A stretch of 64,000 bases of DNA from [Empedobacter] haloabium (GCA_008011715.2 CP136508.1:930001-994000); one strand, 5' to 3'; positions 19,197 to 28,150 are shown, counted from the first letter of the stretch. The notes: generated by a model from the letters alone, not told the origin. Made by a program: numbers and translations.

Positions 19197-20729
19197 ATGA
19201 AAAAAACTTTAACGATTTCGCAGCAGCGCCTGACGATCGAAGATATCGTCGACCTCAGCCAGCAGCGCGTAAGCCTGGCATTGTCGACCGATGCCGCGTT
19301 CCAGCAACGCATCAAGAAAGGCGCCGATTTCCTCGACCGCCTGCTGGAAACCGAGGGCGAGATTTATGGCGTCACCACCGGCTATGGCGACTCGGTGACG
19401 CGCCAAGTGTCGCGCGACCTGATCGAGCAGCTGCCCGTCAACCTGTTGCGCTTCCACGGCTGCGGCCTGGGCGAGCACTTCGACCTGGAAACCTCGCGGG
19501 CCATCATGGCGGCGCGCCTGGCATCGCTGTCGCGCGGCTATTCCGGCGTGACGCCGGCGCTGCTGCAGCAGCTTGCCAGTATGCTCGAGCACGACATCAT
19601 TCCACTGATCCCGCAAGAGGGTTCCGTGGGCGCCAGCGGCGACCTGACCCCGTTGTCCTACGTGGCGGCGGCGATGATCGGCGAGCGCGACGTGTACTTC
19701 CGCGGCCAGGTACGCCCGAGCGCCGAGGCGCTGGCCGAATGCGGGCTGACCCCATTGCGCCTGCGCCCCAAGGAAGGGCTGGCGATGATGAACGGCACGG
19801 CGGTGATGACGGCGCTGGCCTGCCTGGCCTTCAAGCGCGCGCAATATCTGAGCCGGTTGTGCACGCGCACCACGGCACTGGCCGCGATCGCCCTGAAGAG
19901 CAACCTGCACCACTTCGACGAAGATCTGTTCAAGGCCAAGCCGCACCCGGGCCTGCAGCGCATCGCCGCGCTGATCCGCGCCGACTTGATGCCGCAGCAA
20001 AATCAGGCCGAGCGCTTGCAGGACCGCTACTCGATCCGTTGCGCGCCCCATGTGATCGGTGTGCTGGAAGACAGCATGGAGCACTTCCGCGCCGTCATCG
20101 AGAACGAGCTCAACAGTGCAAACGACAACCCGCTGCTCGATCCGGACAAGGAAAAGCTGCTCCATGGCGGCCACTTCTACGGCGGCCACATCGCGCACGT
20201 GATGGATACGCTCAAGACCCAGGTGGGCAACCTGGCCGACCTGATGGACCGCCAACTGGCGCTGCTGGTGGACACACGCTACAACAACGGCATGACGTCG
20301 AACCTGTCGCTGCCGGACCCGAGCCGGGCATCGATCAACCACGGCTTCAAGGCCGTGCAGATCGGCGTGTCGGCGTGGACCGCGGAAGCGCTGCACAACT
20401 GCATGCCGGCCAGCGTGTTCTCGCGCTCGACCGAATGCCACAACCAGGACAAGGTCAGCATGGGCACGATCGCCGCGCGCAGCTGCATCCGGGTGATCGA
20501 ACTGGTGGAGCAGGTGCAGGCTGCGATGGTGCTGGCCACCACCCAGGCCATCGCCGTGCGGCGCCAGGTCGAGCCGGGCATCAGCCTGCCGATCGGCCTG
20601 GACGCGCACGGTTTCGTCGAGACCGTCGAAGCGGACTTCGCCCTGGTGGGCGAGGACCGTCCGCTGGAACCGGACCTGCGCCGCTTCGTCGCACACATCC
20701 GCGACCAACGCTGGACCCTGCCGGCATGA
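19197..20729 (+). CDS. MIO-type aromatic amino acid ammonia-lyase or aminomutase
   Basis: A 510-residue enzyme of the histidase/phenylalanine ammonia-lyase superfamily. The self-processing triad Ala146-Ser147-Gly148 lies in GSVGASGDLTPLSY and would form the MIO electrophile; GVTTGYGDSVTRQ carries the catalytic Tyr loop. The late motif is NQDKVSMGT, as in Tyr/Phe enzymes (NQD), not the NQED of histidine ammonia-lyases, so hutH is unlikely. The selectivity pair region is NLLRFHGCGLG, with Phe-His where Tyr lyases such as RsTAL have His-Leu. Product could be cinnamate or coumarate (lyase) or a beta-amino acid (mutase, as AdmH). It lies in the middle of the operon and is probably the aryl starter source. 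Confidence 0.88.
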   Translation: MKKTLTISQQRLTIEDIVDLSQQRVSLALSTDAAFQQRIKKGADFLDRLLETEGEIYGVTTGYGDSVTRQVSRDLIEQLPVNLLRFHGCGLGEHFDLETSRAIMAARLASLSRGYSGVTPALLQQLASMLEHDIIPLIPQEGSVGASGDLTPLSYVAAAMIGERDVYFRGQVRPSAEALAECGLTPLRLRPKEGLAMMNGTAVMTALACLAFKRAQYLSRLCTRTTALAAIALKSNLHHFDEDLFKAKPHPGLQRIAALIRADLMPQQNQAERLQDRYSIRCAPHVIGVLEDSMEHFRAVIENELNSANDNPLLDPDKEKLLHGGHFYGGHIAHVMDTLKTQVGNLADLMDRQLALLVDTRYNNGMTSNLSLPDPSRASINHGFKAVQIGVSAWTAEALHNCMPASVFSRSTECHNQDKVSMGTIAARSCIRVIELVEQVQAAMVLATTQAIAVRRQVEPGISLPIGLDAHGFVETVEADFALVGEDRPLEPDLRRFVAHIRDQRWTLPA

Positions 20730-21916
20730 GGCATTGCTACATCCACGGCATGGGCGTGGCCAGCGCGGCCGGCGTCGGGCAAGATGCCCTGTACGCCAGC
20801 CTGCTGAGCGGCAGGCAGGACGGTTTCGTCGAGTCGGCGCCGCTGTGGAGCGGACGCCGCGCCACTATCGGCGTGGTCGCCCAGGCATTGCCGCCGCTGC
20901 CGGCGCGGCTGGCACGCTTCGCCAGCCGCACCAACACGCTGCTGCATGCGGCACTGGAGCAGGCGGCCGGCGCCATTCATGCAGCCGTCGAACGCCATGG
21001 CGCCGACCGGGTCGGCGTCATCATGGGGTCGTGCACGGCAGGATTCCAGGAAGCCGACCGGGCCCGCGCGGCCGAGGCAGGCGGCACGCCGCCGCCCGGC
21101 TACCGTCACGACATCGAGCTGATGGACAGTGTCGCGGCGATGGCGGCCGCCTACGCGGGCGCTACCGGTCCGACCGTGACGGTCAGCACCGCCTGCACCT
21201 CGTCCGGCAAGGCCATCGCGATGGGGCTGCGCCTGATCCGCAGCGGCCAGCTCGACGCCGTCATCGTGGGCGGCGCGGACAGCCATTCGCTGTCGACGCT
21301 GAACGGCTTCGATTGCCTGGCCTCGATCGCCGACGGCATGTGCCAGCCGTTCGGGCAGGCGCGCAACGGCATCAACCTCGGCGAGGCAGCGGCAGTGCTG
21401 GTACTGAGCGCCGACCCCGCGCCGCTGCAATTGATGGGGGCCGGCGAAAGTTCCGATGGTCACCATATCTCGGCACCCGACCCCGAGGGACGCGGCGCCG
21501 AACTGGCCATCCGCCGCGCGCTGGCCAGCGCCAATGTCGCGCCGGCCGAGGTGGGCTACCTGAACCTGCATGGCACCGCGACCGTGCAGAACGACGAGGT
21601 CGAGGCGGCCGCCGTCCACCGCGTGTTCGGCGCCGGCGTGGCATGCAGCTCGACCAAGAACCTGACCGGCCATACGCTGGGCGCCGCCTCGGCGCTGGAG
21701 CTGGTGGCTTGCGCCACGATGCTCGAGCGCGGCCATGGCACCGTGCCGGTGATTCCGCAACATGGCGACTACCCGCGCGACGCCGACCTGGCCCCGATCG
21801 CGCTGGCCCGGCCGGGCCAGCACAGCGAGCGCACGGTGTTCGCCTCGACTTCGTTCGCTTTCGGTGGCAGCAATGTCTGCCTGGTGATCGGCAGGAGCGC
21901 CCATGGCCATGCATGA
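20726..21916 (+). CDS. Type II beta-ketoacyl-ACP synthase (FabF-like)
   Basis: A 396-residue condensing enzyme with the complete Cys-His-His set: Cys in TVSTACTSSGKA, His in LNLHGTAT, His in STKNLTGHTLGAAS. The FGGSN near the C-terminus is also present. It should elongate the ACP-bound chain with malonyl units, paired with the chain-length-factor-like protein at 16572. It overlaps the MIO gene (ATGA) and the following dehydratase (14 bases). It resembles the KS of aryl polyene clusters and of FabF more than modular PKS domains. Confidence 0.92.
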   Translation: MRHCYIHGMGVASAAGVGQDALYASLLSGRQDGFVESAPLWSGRRATIGVVAQALPPLPARLARFASRTNTLLHAALEQAAGAIHAAVERHGADRVGVIMGSCTAGFQEADRARAAEAGGTPPPGYRHDIELMDSVAAMAAAYAGATGPTVTVSTACTSSGKAIAMGLRLIRSGQLDAVIVGGADSHSLSTLNGFDCLASIADGMCQPFGQARNGINLGEAAAVLVLSADPAPLQLMGAGESSDGHHISAPDPEGRGAELAIRRALASANVAPAEVGYLNLHGTATVQNDEVEAAAVHRVFGAGVACSSTKNLTGHTLGAASALELVACATMLERGHGTVPVIPQHGDYPRDADLAPIALARPGQHSERTVFASTSFAFGGSNVCLVIGRSAHGHA

Positions 21917-22319
21917 CGCGGCACCATATCTGCCGCATGGCGGCGCGATGCGCCTGATCGACCGGATCGCCGACGATGGCAGCGCGTACGCCACGATCCG
22001 GGCCGACAACCCGTTCCTGCTGCCGGCCGGACTGCCGGCCTGGGTCGGTCTCGAATACATGGCGCAGGGCGTCGCGGCGGCCCACAACCTGCGCGCGCGC
22101 CGAGCCGGCGCGTCCCGGCCCGGTGTGATCACCTCGTTCAAGGCGCTGCGCTGCCAGCGCGAGTGGCTCGATCCGGCGCTGGGCCTGACCGTCAGCAGCG
22201 AACTGCTGCATGCGGACGGCGGCCACGCCGTCAGCGCATGCCGCTTGTGGCAGGGCGGCCAGGAGGTGGCGTCGGTCACGCTCTATACCAAGGAACACGA
22301 TGCAGGAGGGCAGGCATGA
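21903..22319 (+). CDS. 3-hydroxyacyl-ACP dehydratase-like hotdog protein (ApeP type)
   Basis: A 138-residue protein starting MAMHDAAPYLPHGGAMRLID, the YLPHxxPMxLID opening of the ApeP (beta-hydroxyacyl-ACP dehydratase) family found beside KS and KR genes in aryl polyene and related clusters. The motif WVGLEYMAQGVAAAH in the middle corresponds to the hotdog helix. It and the ApeI-like protein form the usual pair. It overlaps the KS gene before it and the KR gene after it, so this stretch is one tightly packed operon. Confidence 0.85.
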   Translation: MAMHDAAPYLPHGGAMRLIDRIADDGSAYATIRADNPFLLPAGLPAWVGLEYMAQGVAAAHNLRARRAGASRPGVITSFKALRCQREWLDPALGLTVSSELLHADGGHAVSACRLWQGGQEVASVTLYTKEHDAGGQA

Positions 22320-23047
22320 GTAATCCCGTGCGCAAGATACTGGTGACCGGCGCCAGCCGCGGCATCGGCCGCGCGATCGCCGTGCGGCTGGCCGCCGACG
22401 GTTTCCATGTGGTGTGCCACTACGGCAGCGACCAGCAGGGCGCGCTCGCTACGCTCGGCCTGATCGGGGGCGAGCGTCAGCGTGACCTGCTGTGCTTCGA
22501 CGTCAGCGACGGCGACGCCACCCGCGCGGTGCTGGACGAGCATATCGAGCGCCACGGCGCATTCTGGGGTGTCGTGGCGAACGCCGGCATGCGCGCCGAC
22601 GCCGTCTTTGCCGGCATGGCGCGCACGGACTGGCAGCGCGTGCTGGACGTCAACCTGAGCGGCTTCTTCAACGTGGTCCAGCCCCTGGTGCAACCGATGC
22701 TGCGCCTGCGCGACGGTGGCCGCATTCTCGGCGTGTCCTCGCTGTCCTCGTCGGTCGGTGTGCCTGGCCAGGCCAACTATTCCGCCAGCAAGGCGGGCAT
22801 GGAGGCTGCCGCGCGCGCCCTGGCGGTGGAGCTGGCGCGCCGCCGCATCACCGTCAACTGCCTCCTGCCGGGCTATATCGCGACCGACATGCTGGGCGCG
22901 GCCGACCTGGAGGCGCTGGCGGAGCGGGTGCCGCTGCGTCGGCTCGGCCAGCCGGACGAAGTGGCCGCGCTGGCCGGTTTCCTGTGCGGCGAAGCGGCCG
23001 GCTACATCACCAAACAATCAATACGCATCGATGGAGGCATAGGATGA
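22316..23047 (+). CDS. 3-oxoacyl-ACP reductase (FabG-like SDR)
   Basis: A 243-residue classical short-chain dehydrogenase. NAD(P) motif TGASRGIGRAIA, NAG motif VANAGMRAD, catalytic Ser in GVSSLSSSVG, YSASK with the catalytic Tyr and Lys (NYSASKAGMEAA), and a C-terminal SIRIDGGIG. With the KS and dehydratases it completes a polyene-forming cycle (condense, reduce, dehydrate; no enoyl reductase is seen, so double bonds are kept). It overlaps both neighbours by four bases. Confidence 0.92.
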   Translation: MSNPVRKILVTGASRGIGRAIAVRLAADGFHVVCHYGSDQQGALATLGLIGGERQRDLLCFDVSDGDATRAVLDEHIERHGAFWGVVANAGMRADAVFAGMARTDWQRVLDVNLSGFFNVVQPLVQPMLRLRDGGRILGVSSLSSSVGVPGQANYSASKAGMEAAARALAVELARRRITVNCLLPGYIATDMLGAADLEALAERVPLRRLGQPDEVAALAGFLCGEAAGYITKQSIRIDGGIG

Positions 23048-23793
23048 AGGAACGTACCATCTTGATATCCGGCGGTACCGCCGGGCTGGGCCTGGAACTG
23101 GCCCAACTGCTGGCGCAGGACAACCGGGTGATCGTGTTCGGGCGCACGCCCGGCGCGGCGACGCCCGGCCAGCGCTTCGAACAATTCACCGCCGACGTGG
23201 CCGATCTCGATAGCCTGCTGCGCCTGCGCGAGGCCCTGGCGCAGCGCCAGGTCGTGGTCGATGTGTTGATCAACAATGCCGGCGTATTCGACAGCGGCGA
23301 CGTGTTCAAGCCTGCCGCACATGCCGCGAGCGAGACGATCGTCGCCACCAACATCACCGGGCCGCTGAACCTGCTGCGCGTGTTCAATGACGACCTGGCG
23401 CGTTCGCGTAACCCCGTCGTGGTCAACATGTCGTCGGTGCTGGCTTACGCGCCGGCCGGCTTCTGCCCCGTCTATTCCGGCAGCAAGGCTTTCCTGTCCG
23501 CGTTCAGCAAGGGCTTGCGCGCGGCCGGCAGCGCGCGTGGCCTGCGGGTGGTCGAAGTCGTGCTGCCGATGCTCGACACCAGCATGACCAGCGCCATCCG
23601 CATCGCCGGCCTGAACAAGCTGGCGCCGCGCGCGGCCGCCGAGCAGATCGTGCGCGAGCTGGCCGCCAACGCCAGCCAGATCCGCATCGGCGAAGCCGGC
23701 ATCGTCATGAAACTGCTGCGCCTCATCCCGGCCCGCATCCAGGCGCGCTTCGACGCCATCAGCCAACAGTACCTCAAGGACCAGCCATTGTGA
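23044..23793 (+). CDS. Short-chain dehydrogenase/reductase (second SDR)
   Basis: A 249-residue SDR with SGGTAGLGLELAQ (cofactor loop), INNAGVFDSGD, MSSVLAYAPAG and YSGSKAF (Tyr and Lys). Its C-terminal third is more like the DltE/oxidoreductase branch than FabG. It is a redox tailoring candidate, for example for a keto or aldehyde of the starter or final product; the substrate cannot be read from sequence. It overlaps the FabG-like gene by ATGA and the MATE gene by four bases. Confidence 0.85.
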   Translation: MKERTILISGGTAGLGLELAQLLAQDNRVIVFGRTPGAATPGQRFEQFTADVADLDSLLRLREALAQRQVVVDVLINNAGVFDSGDVFKPAAHAASETIVATNITGPLNLLRVFNDDLARSRNPVVVNMSSVLAYAPAGFCPVYSGSKAFLSAFSKGLRAAGSARGLRVVEVVLPMLDTSMTSAIRIAGLNKLAPRAAAEQIVRELAANASQIRIGEAGIVMKLLRLIPARIQARFDAISQQYLKDQPL

Positions 23794-25163
23794 ACGCTCC
23801 CGCCAATCCATTCCTGAGCAAGCCGATCGGCCGGCTCTACCTGCAAACCGGCCTGCCCATCGTGGTGGTGCTGTTGATCAACGGCCTGTACAACGTGATC
23901 AATGCCTGGTTCCTCGGCAACTACGTCGACAAGCAGGCCCTCGCGGCCGTGACGCTGGTGTTCCCGCTGCAATTGGCCCTGTTCGCCATGGCGACGCTGG
24001 TCGCCAGCGGCATGGCATCCGTGCTGGCACGCCGTTTCGGCGCGCGCGACATCGCCGGCGCCTCGCAGGCCTTCACCAGCGCGCTGGTCCTGGTGCTGAT
24101 CATCATGGCGCTGGTCAATCTCGGTTTCGCGCTGGGCGGCGACGCGCTGATCGCCCGCATCTGCGGCGACCTGCCGCACGTGAACGCACTGGCGACCAGT
24201 TACATCTCGCTGCTGGTGTACTGCGCGCCGATCCTGGGGCTGCTGGTCGTCAATACCGACGCCCTGCGTTCGGAGGGCAAGATCCAGTTCATGAGCAGCT
24301 GCATGCTGGCCTCGGCACTGCTCAACGTGCTGCTCGACTATGTGCTGATCGTCCGCCTGCACCAGGGCGTGGCGGCGGCCGCGCTGGCGACGGTACTGTC
24401 GCAGTCCGCCTCGCTGAGCGCCATCGTGCTGTTCCGCCTGCGCGGCAAATCCAGCCTACGCCTGCACTTCGGCGGCCTGACGGTGCTGAAGCGCCATGCG
24501 GCCGAAATGCTGCCCCTGGGCGTGCCGATGAGCCTGTCGCACGTCGGTGTCGCGATCCAGGTCGGGATGGTCAATTACGCCCTGAAGAACTGGGCCTGGG
24601 TCGACTATCCGACGCTGGTGGGCGCCTATGGCATCGTGACGCGCCTGATGACGCTGGCCATCATGCCGTTGATCGGCCTGAACGTCGCCTTCCAGACGAT
24701 CCTGGGCAATAACTTCGGCGCCGGTATCAAGGCCCGCGTGGACGCCACAGTCAGCGTCGGCCTGAAAATCGCCGTGGCCTACTGCGCCACGGTCACGCTG
24801 CTGTTCGTGCTGGCCGCTGGCGCGCTCGGTGCCGGCTTCGTCGACGACGCGGCAATGGCGGCCCAGGTGGCGCGGTTGACGCGGATCGTGGTGGCCGGCT
24901 TCGTGCTGTTCGGCGCGGCGATGATCATCGGCAGCTACTTCCAGGCGATCGGCAAGCCGAAATACGCGATCCTGCTGTCGACGGCCAAGAACTACCTGAT
25001 CATCGTGCCGCTGCTGCTGCTGATGCCGGCGGCGATCGGCGAGCCCGGTATCTGGTACGCGTTCCCGCTGTCGGACATCCTGACCGCGCTGCTGGCTCTG
25101 GCCGTATTGAACCGCAACGCCAGCCGGTCCGGTGCCCGCCTGGGCCTGTACTCGAACGTCTGA
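23790..25163 (+). CDS. MATE-family efflux transporter
   Basis: A 457-residue membrane protein with about twelve predicted helices and two pseudo-symmetric halves (first helix GLPIVVVLLINGLYNVINAW; second half begins near MLPLGVPMSLSHVGVAIQVG). The N-terminal Tyr/Leu-rich region and GRLYLQTGLP fit the MATE family, which export drugs in exchange for H+ or Na+. It starts with GTG overlapping the SDR stop. In this setting it is the likely exporter and self-protection gene of the cluster's product. Confidence 0.9.
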   Translation: MNAPANPFLSKPIGRLYLQTGLPIVVVLLINGLYNVINAWFLGNYVDKQALAAVTLVFPLQLALFAMATLVASGMASVLARRFGARDIAGASQAFTSALVLVLIIMALVNLGFALGGDALIARICGDLPHVNALATSYISLLVYCAPILGLLVVNTDALRSEGKIQFMSSCMLASALLNVLLDYVLIVRLHQGVAAAALATVLSQSASLSAIVLFRLRGKSSLRLHFGGLTVLKRHAAEMLPLGVPMSLSHVGVAIQVGMVNYALKNWAWVDYPTLVGAYGIVTRLMTLAIMPLIGLNVAFQTILGNNFGAGIKARVDATVSVGLKIAVAYCATVTLLFVLAAGALGAGFVDDAAMAAQVARLTRIVVAGFVLFGAAMIIGSYFQAIGKPKYAILLSTAKNYLIIVPLLLLMPAAIGEPGIWYAFPLSDILTALLALAVLNRNASRSGARLGLYSNV

Positions 25164-25173
25164 GGGAGCCCGC

Positions 25174-26877
25174 ATGTTCGAGTTGTTTGCCCAAGCGTGC
25201 GCCGCCTCTCCCGCACGTGCCGCGCTGGTGACAGCCACGCTGCGCCTCAGCTATGCCGAACTGGCGCAGCGGGTGCTGCGCTGCGCCGGTGAGCTGGAAC
25301 GCCAGGCCTGCGGGCCGCTGGTCGCGTTCGAGCTGGCGCGGCCCCAGGCGGTGGTCCTGATGCTGGCGTGCCTGAAGGCGGGCAAGACGTTCCTGCCGAT
25401 CGACGCCGGCACCGCGCCGGCCGTGCGCGACCAGATGCTCGGCAGCGTCGCCTGCGACACGCTGGTCGAGCAGCTCGACCTGGACAGCGGCGTGCCGTCG
25501 CTGCGCCAGCTGGCGCCCGCCGTGGCGTCCACCGCGCGGCCAGACCCCGCCAGGTTCGACGGCGTGATGTCGCTGATGTTTACTTCCGGTTCGACCGGCC
25601 GGCCGAAGGCGGTCATGGTACGCGCCGCGTCGGTCCGCAACCTGCTGCACGCGCCGGACTTCTTCACGCTGCGGCCGGAGGACGTGTTCGCGACCTATTC
25701 GCCGCTGTCGTTCGACGCATCGACTTTCGAGATCTTCACGCCTCTGCTCAACGGCAACACGCTCGTCGTGCTCGACAAGAACGAGGTGCTGGCCGCCAGC
25801 GCGCTGGCGGCGGCGGTGCGCCGCGAGGGCATCTCCGTGCTGTGGCTGACCGCCGGCCTGTTCCAGGCGATGGTGCTGGCCGGGCAGTGCGCCGGCCTGG
25901 CCGGGCTGCGCACGCTGCTGGTGGGCGGCGACAAGGTCGACTGGCACGCGGCGCGACGCTTTCTCGCGCTGGCTCCGCAGGTCGCCCTGTACAACGGCTA
26001 CGGTCCAACCGAGAACACGGTGTTCACCACCGTGGCCCGGCTCGACGTGGCGGTGCTGGACGGCGCACCCGGCGTGGTGCCGATCGGCCGCCCGGTGCGC
26101 GGCGTGCAATGCGTGCTGCGTGACGACAGCGGCGAGCTGCTGTCCGGCCCGGCCAGCGGGCGCCTGCTGGTCGGCGGCGCGGGACTCGCGGCCGGCTACG
26201 TGGGCACAACCGGCAACGAGGCCTTTCTGGACCATCCGCAGGCCGTCGGCGGACGCTTCTACGACACCGGCGACCAGGTGCGCCGCGACAGCGCCGGCAC
26301 TTACTACTTCATCGGCCGCCAGGACGCCCAGGTGAAGCTCAATGGCCACCGCGTCGACCTGAACGGGATCGCGCAGCGCTGCATCGAGGCCGGCCTGGCG
26401 CCGCGGGTGATCGCCTGGTGCCACGCTGCATTGGGCGGGCTGGTGCTGGCATGCGCCGACGGCGGTCCCGACCGGGTAACGGTGGCCGACGCGCGGATCG
26501 ACGCCGTGCTGAGCGCGTGGGAGCGGCCCAAGCGCATCGTCAACCTGGCCGAGTGGGCGCTCAACGCCAACGGCAAGACCGATGCCGCCGCGCTGCGCGC
26601 GCGCGCCGAGGCGCTGATTTCGGCAGCACCGGTAGCGGGCGACGATGCCGCCGCCGCGGCCGATCCGCTGGTCGCACTGGCCGAGCAACTGCTCGGCGTA
26701 CGCATCCAGGACCGCCGGGCCAAGCTGTTCGCGCTCGGCTTCGACTCCGTCAGCATGCTGGGACTGCAGGCCGGCCTGAACGAGCGCTTTGGCGCCGACC
26801 TGGACCTGCTCGATATCTACGAAGCGGCCTCGCTGGCCGGGATTGAGGAATTGCTCCGTGACCGCTGCTGCATCTGA
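25174..26877 (+). CDS. NRPS adenylation-peptidyl carrier protein didomain (valine-like code)
   Basis: A 567-residue A-PCP protein. A-domain cores: LMFTSGSTGRPKAV (A3), YNGYGPTENTV (A5), YDTGD (A7), GRQDAQVKLNGHRVDL (A8), NANGKTD with the catalytic Lys (A10). Reading the specificity positions by eye against GrsA gives D-A-F-W-L-G-G-V-F-K, close to the common valine code DAFWIGGTFK. The PCP follows directly, with Ser about 524 in LGFDSVSMLG. There is no condensation domain in this protein; the transglutaminase-fold gene is next, with a 20-base overlap, and may provide amide formation. Confidence 0.9.
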   Translation: MFELFAQACAASPARAALVTATLRLSYAELAQRVLRCAGELERQACGPLVAFELARPQAVVLMLACLKAGKTFLPIDAGTAPAVRDQMLGSVACDTLVEQLDLDSGVPSLRQLAPAVASTARPDPARFDGVMSLMFTSGSTGRPKAVMVRAASVRNLLHAPDFFTLRPEDVFATYSPLSFDASTFEIFTPLLNGNTLVVLDKNEVLAASALAAAVRREGISVLWLTAGLFQAMVLAGQCAGLAGLRTLLVGGDKVDWHAARRFLALAPQVALYNGYGPTENTVFTTVARLDVAVLDGAPGVVPIGRPVRGVQCVLRDDSGELLSGPASGRLLVGGAGLAAGYVGTTGNEAFLDHPQAVGGRFYDTGDQVRRDSAGTYYFIGRQDAQVKLNGHRVDLNGIAQRCIEAGLAPRVIAWCHAALGGLVLACADGGPDRVTVADARIDAVLSAWERPKRIVNLAEWALNANGKTDAAALRARAEALISAAPVAGDDAAAAADPLVALAEQLLGVRIQDRRAKLFALGFDSVSMLGLQAGLNERFGADLDLLDIYEAASLAGIEELLRDRCCI

Positions 26878-27775
26878 ACAGGCCTTCTACCTGCGCCAAA
26901 GCGCCAACACCGACCCGGGACCGTATGCAGGCCTGCTCGACAGCGCCGGGAACGACGTCGAGCAGGTGTTCGCGGCGGCCCGCAACGTGGTGGAACACCA
27001 CGCGGGCCTGAACAGCGAGCGGATCGGCCATGAACGCCTCGTCGAACTCGATATCTATACCGTGCGCGAGTTGCTGGGGCGCGTGGCCGGGCGCGGCGTG
27101 GACGACCTGCGCAGGCCGATTCCATTGCAGGACAAGGTGGTCGGCAACTGCCTGAACATCTCCAAGCTGGCCTGCGCGATGCTGCGCCAGCGCGGCGTGC
27201 CGGCACGCCTGCGCTATGCCTACTGCAGTTACTTCTATCCGGATTTCGCGCACGAACAGACGCTGGTGGAGTACTGGGACGACGGCCGCGGGCGCTGGTT
27301 GCGTGGCGATGCGTCGATGAACCGTCCGGTACTCGAAGCGCTCGGCAACACCGTGCGGATCGACCTGCGCGATGTCGCGCCCGAGCTGTCGTTGCCGATT
27401 GCCCAGGTGTGGCAGGCGTGCCGCACCGGGCAGGCCGATTTTGCCGGCTTTGGCGCCTCGGTCGAGAACCGCAAGCGCGCCGGTGCCGGCAATGTGGCAC
27501 TGAAGATGCTGCAGGACCTGGCCTGCCTGAATCACGTGGAAATGATGCCCTGGGACTTCGCCGCACCGTCGGCGCGCTTCCTGCGCTCGCGCCATCTGGA
27601 CCTGGCGGCCTTCGACGCGCTGGCCGCGCTGATGCTGGAGGGCGACTGGCGCGACTTGTTGTACGTGAACGGCCGACTGCCGTTTTTTGCGATACCGCGC
27701 CGCGTGTTGCGGCGCAGCCCCTACACGGGATGCAGTGTAACTCTGGTAAAGGATGGAATATGGAACACGCAATGA
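26858..27775 (+). CDS. Transglutaminase-like protein, candidate amide-bond-forming enzyme
   Basis: A 305-residue protein I recognise by its papain-like transglutaminase core: Cys about 97 in VVGNCLNISKLACAM, then RQRGVPARLRYAYC, His about 131 in FAHEQTLVEYWD, and Asp about 150 in WLRGDAS. The order and spacing match the Cys-His-Asp triad of this fold. In the andrimid pathway a transglutaminase homologue, AdmF, joins a polyenoyl-ACP to an aminoacyl-PCP. An equivalent role here, acylating valyl-PCP of the preceding gene, is my inference. The GTG start is chosen because it gives the shortest frame reaching the A-PCP gene end; the ATGs upstream lie inside that gene. No signal peptide. Confidence 0.72.
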   Translation: MTAAASEQAFYLRQSANTDPGPYAGLLDSAGNDVEQVFAAARNVVEHHAGLNSERIGHERLVELDIYTVRELLGRVAGRGVDDLRRPIPLQDKVVGNCLNISKLACAMLRQRGVPARLRYAYCSYFYPDFAHEQTLVEYWDDGRGRWLRGDASMNRPVLEALGNTVRIDLRDVAPELSLPIAQVWQACRTGQADFAGFGASVENRKRAGAGNVALKMLQDLACLNHVEMMPWDFAAPSARFLRSRHLDLAAFDALAALMLEGDWRDLLYVNGRLPFFAIPRRVLRRSPYTGCSVTLVKDGIWNTQ

Positions 27776-28149
27776 ACGACCAAATGATTGCCATCGTGCG
27801 CTCGCTGTACACCGACGTGTTCGACACCGGCAACTGCCCGGCCGTCGACAGTCACTACCACGACGACGCGATCTGCCACTTCAACGGCAAGGACCTGAGC
27901 ATCCAGTCGCTGAAGGCGTCGATGTGCGACTTCGTCGCCGCCCATACGGATATCGAGACCAGGATCGAATCGGTTTTCGCCAGCGGCGACCGCACGTTCG
28001 CGCGGCTGACGCGCAGCGTGACCGACAAGGAGACCGGTGTGCGGCGCCACATCCAGCTGATGGTGGAAAAGCGCTTTGTCGGCAACAAGGTGCAGGAACT
28101 GTGGTTCATGGTCGATGACGACCAGTACCGGACGACCTGGGACCGTTGA
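27760..28149 (+). CDS. SnoaL/NTF2-like small protein
   Basis: A 129-residue single-domain protein. The pattern (HYHDDAICHFNGKDLS; RTFARLTRSVTD; VEKRFVGNKVQELWFMVDDD) fits the NTF2-like fold of SnoaL-type cyclases and nuclear transport factor 2 relatives. Such proteins cyclise or isomerise polyketides, but many have no known activity. The first ATG (MEHAMNDQ) has AAAGGA seven bases before it and is preferred over the internal ATG four codons later. It overlaps the transglutaminase gene by 16 bases. Ring formation on the carrier-bound chain is possible but unproven. Confidence 0.75.
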   Translation: MEHAMNDQMIAIVRSLYTDVFDTGNCPAVDSHYHDDAICHFNGKDLSIQSLKASMCDFVAAHTDIETRIESVFASGDRTFARLTRSVTDKETGVRRHIQLMVEKRFVGNKVQELWFMVDDDQYRTTWDR

Positions 28150-28150
28150 G

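Noticed and set aside
19197-20729. Annotation as histidine ammonia-lyase (hutH)
   Set aside because: NQDK replaces the NQED of histidases, no hut neighbours are present, and the gene is inside a biosynthetic operon.
16572-23047. Plain aryl polyene pigment cluster
   Set aside because: Core genes match, but the exporter, LolA-like carrier and acyltransferase genes of aryl polyene clusters are missing and NRPS/PKS modules follow in the same direction.
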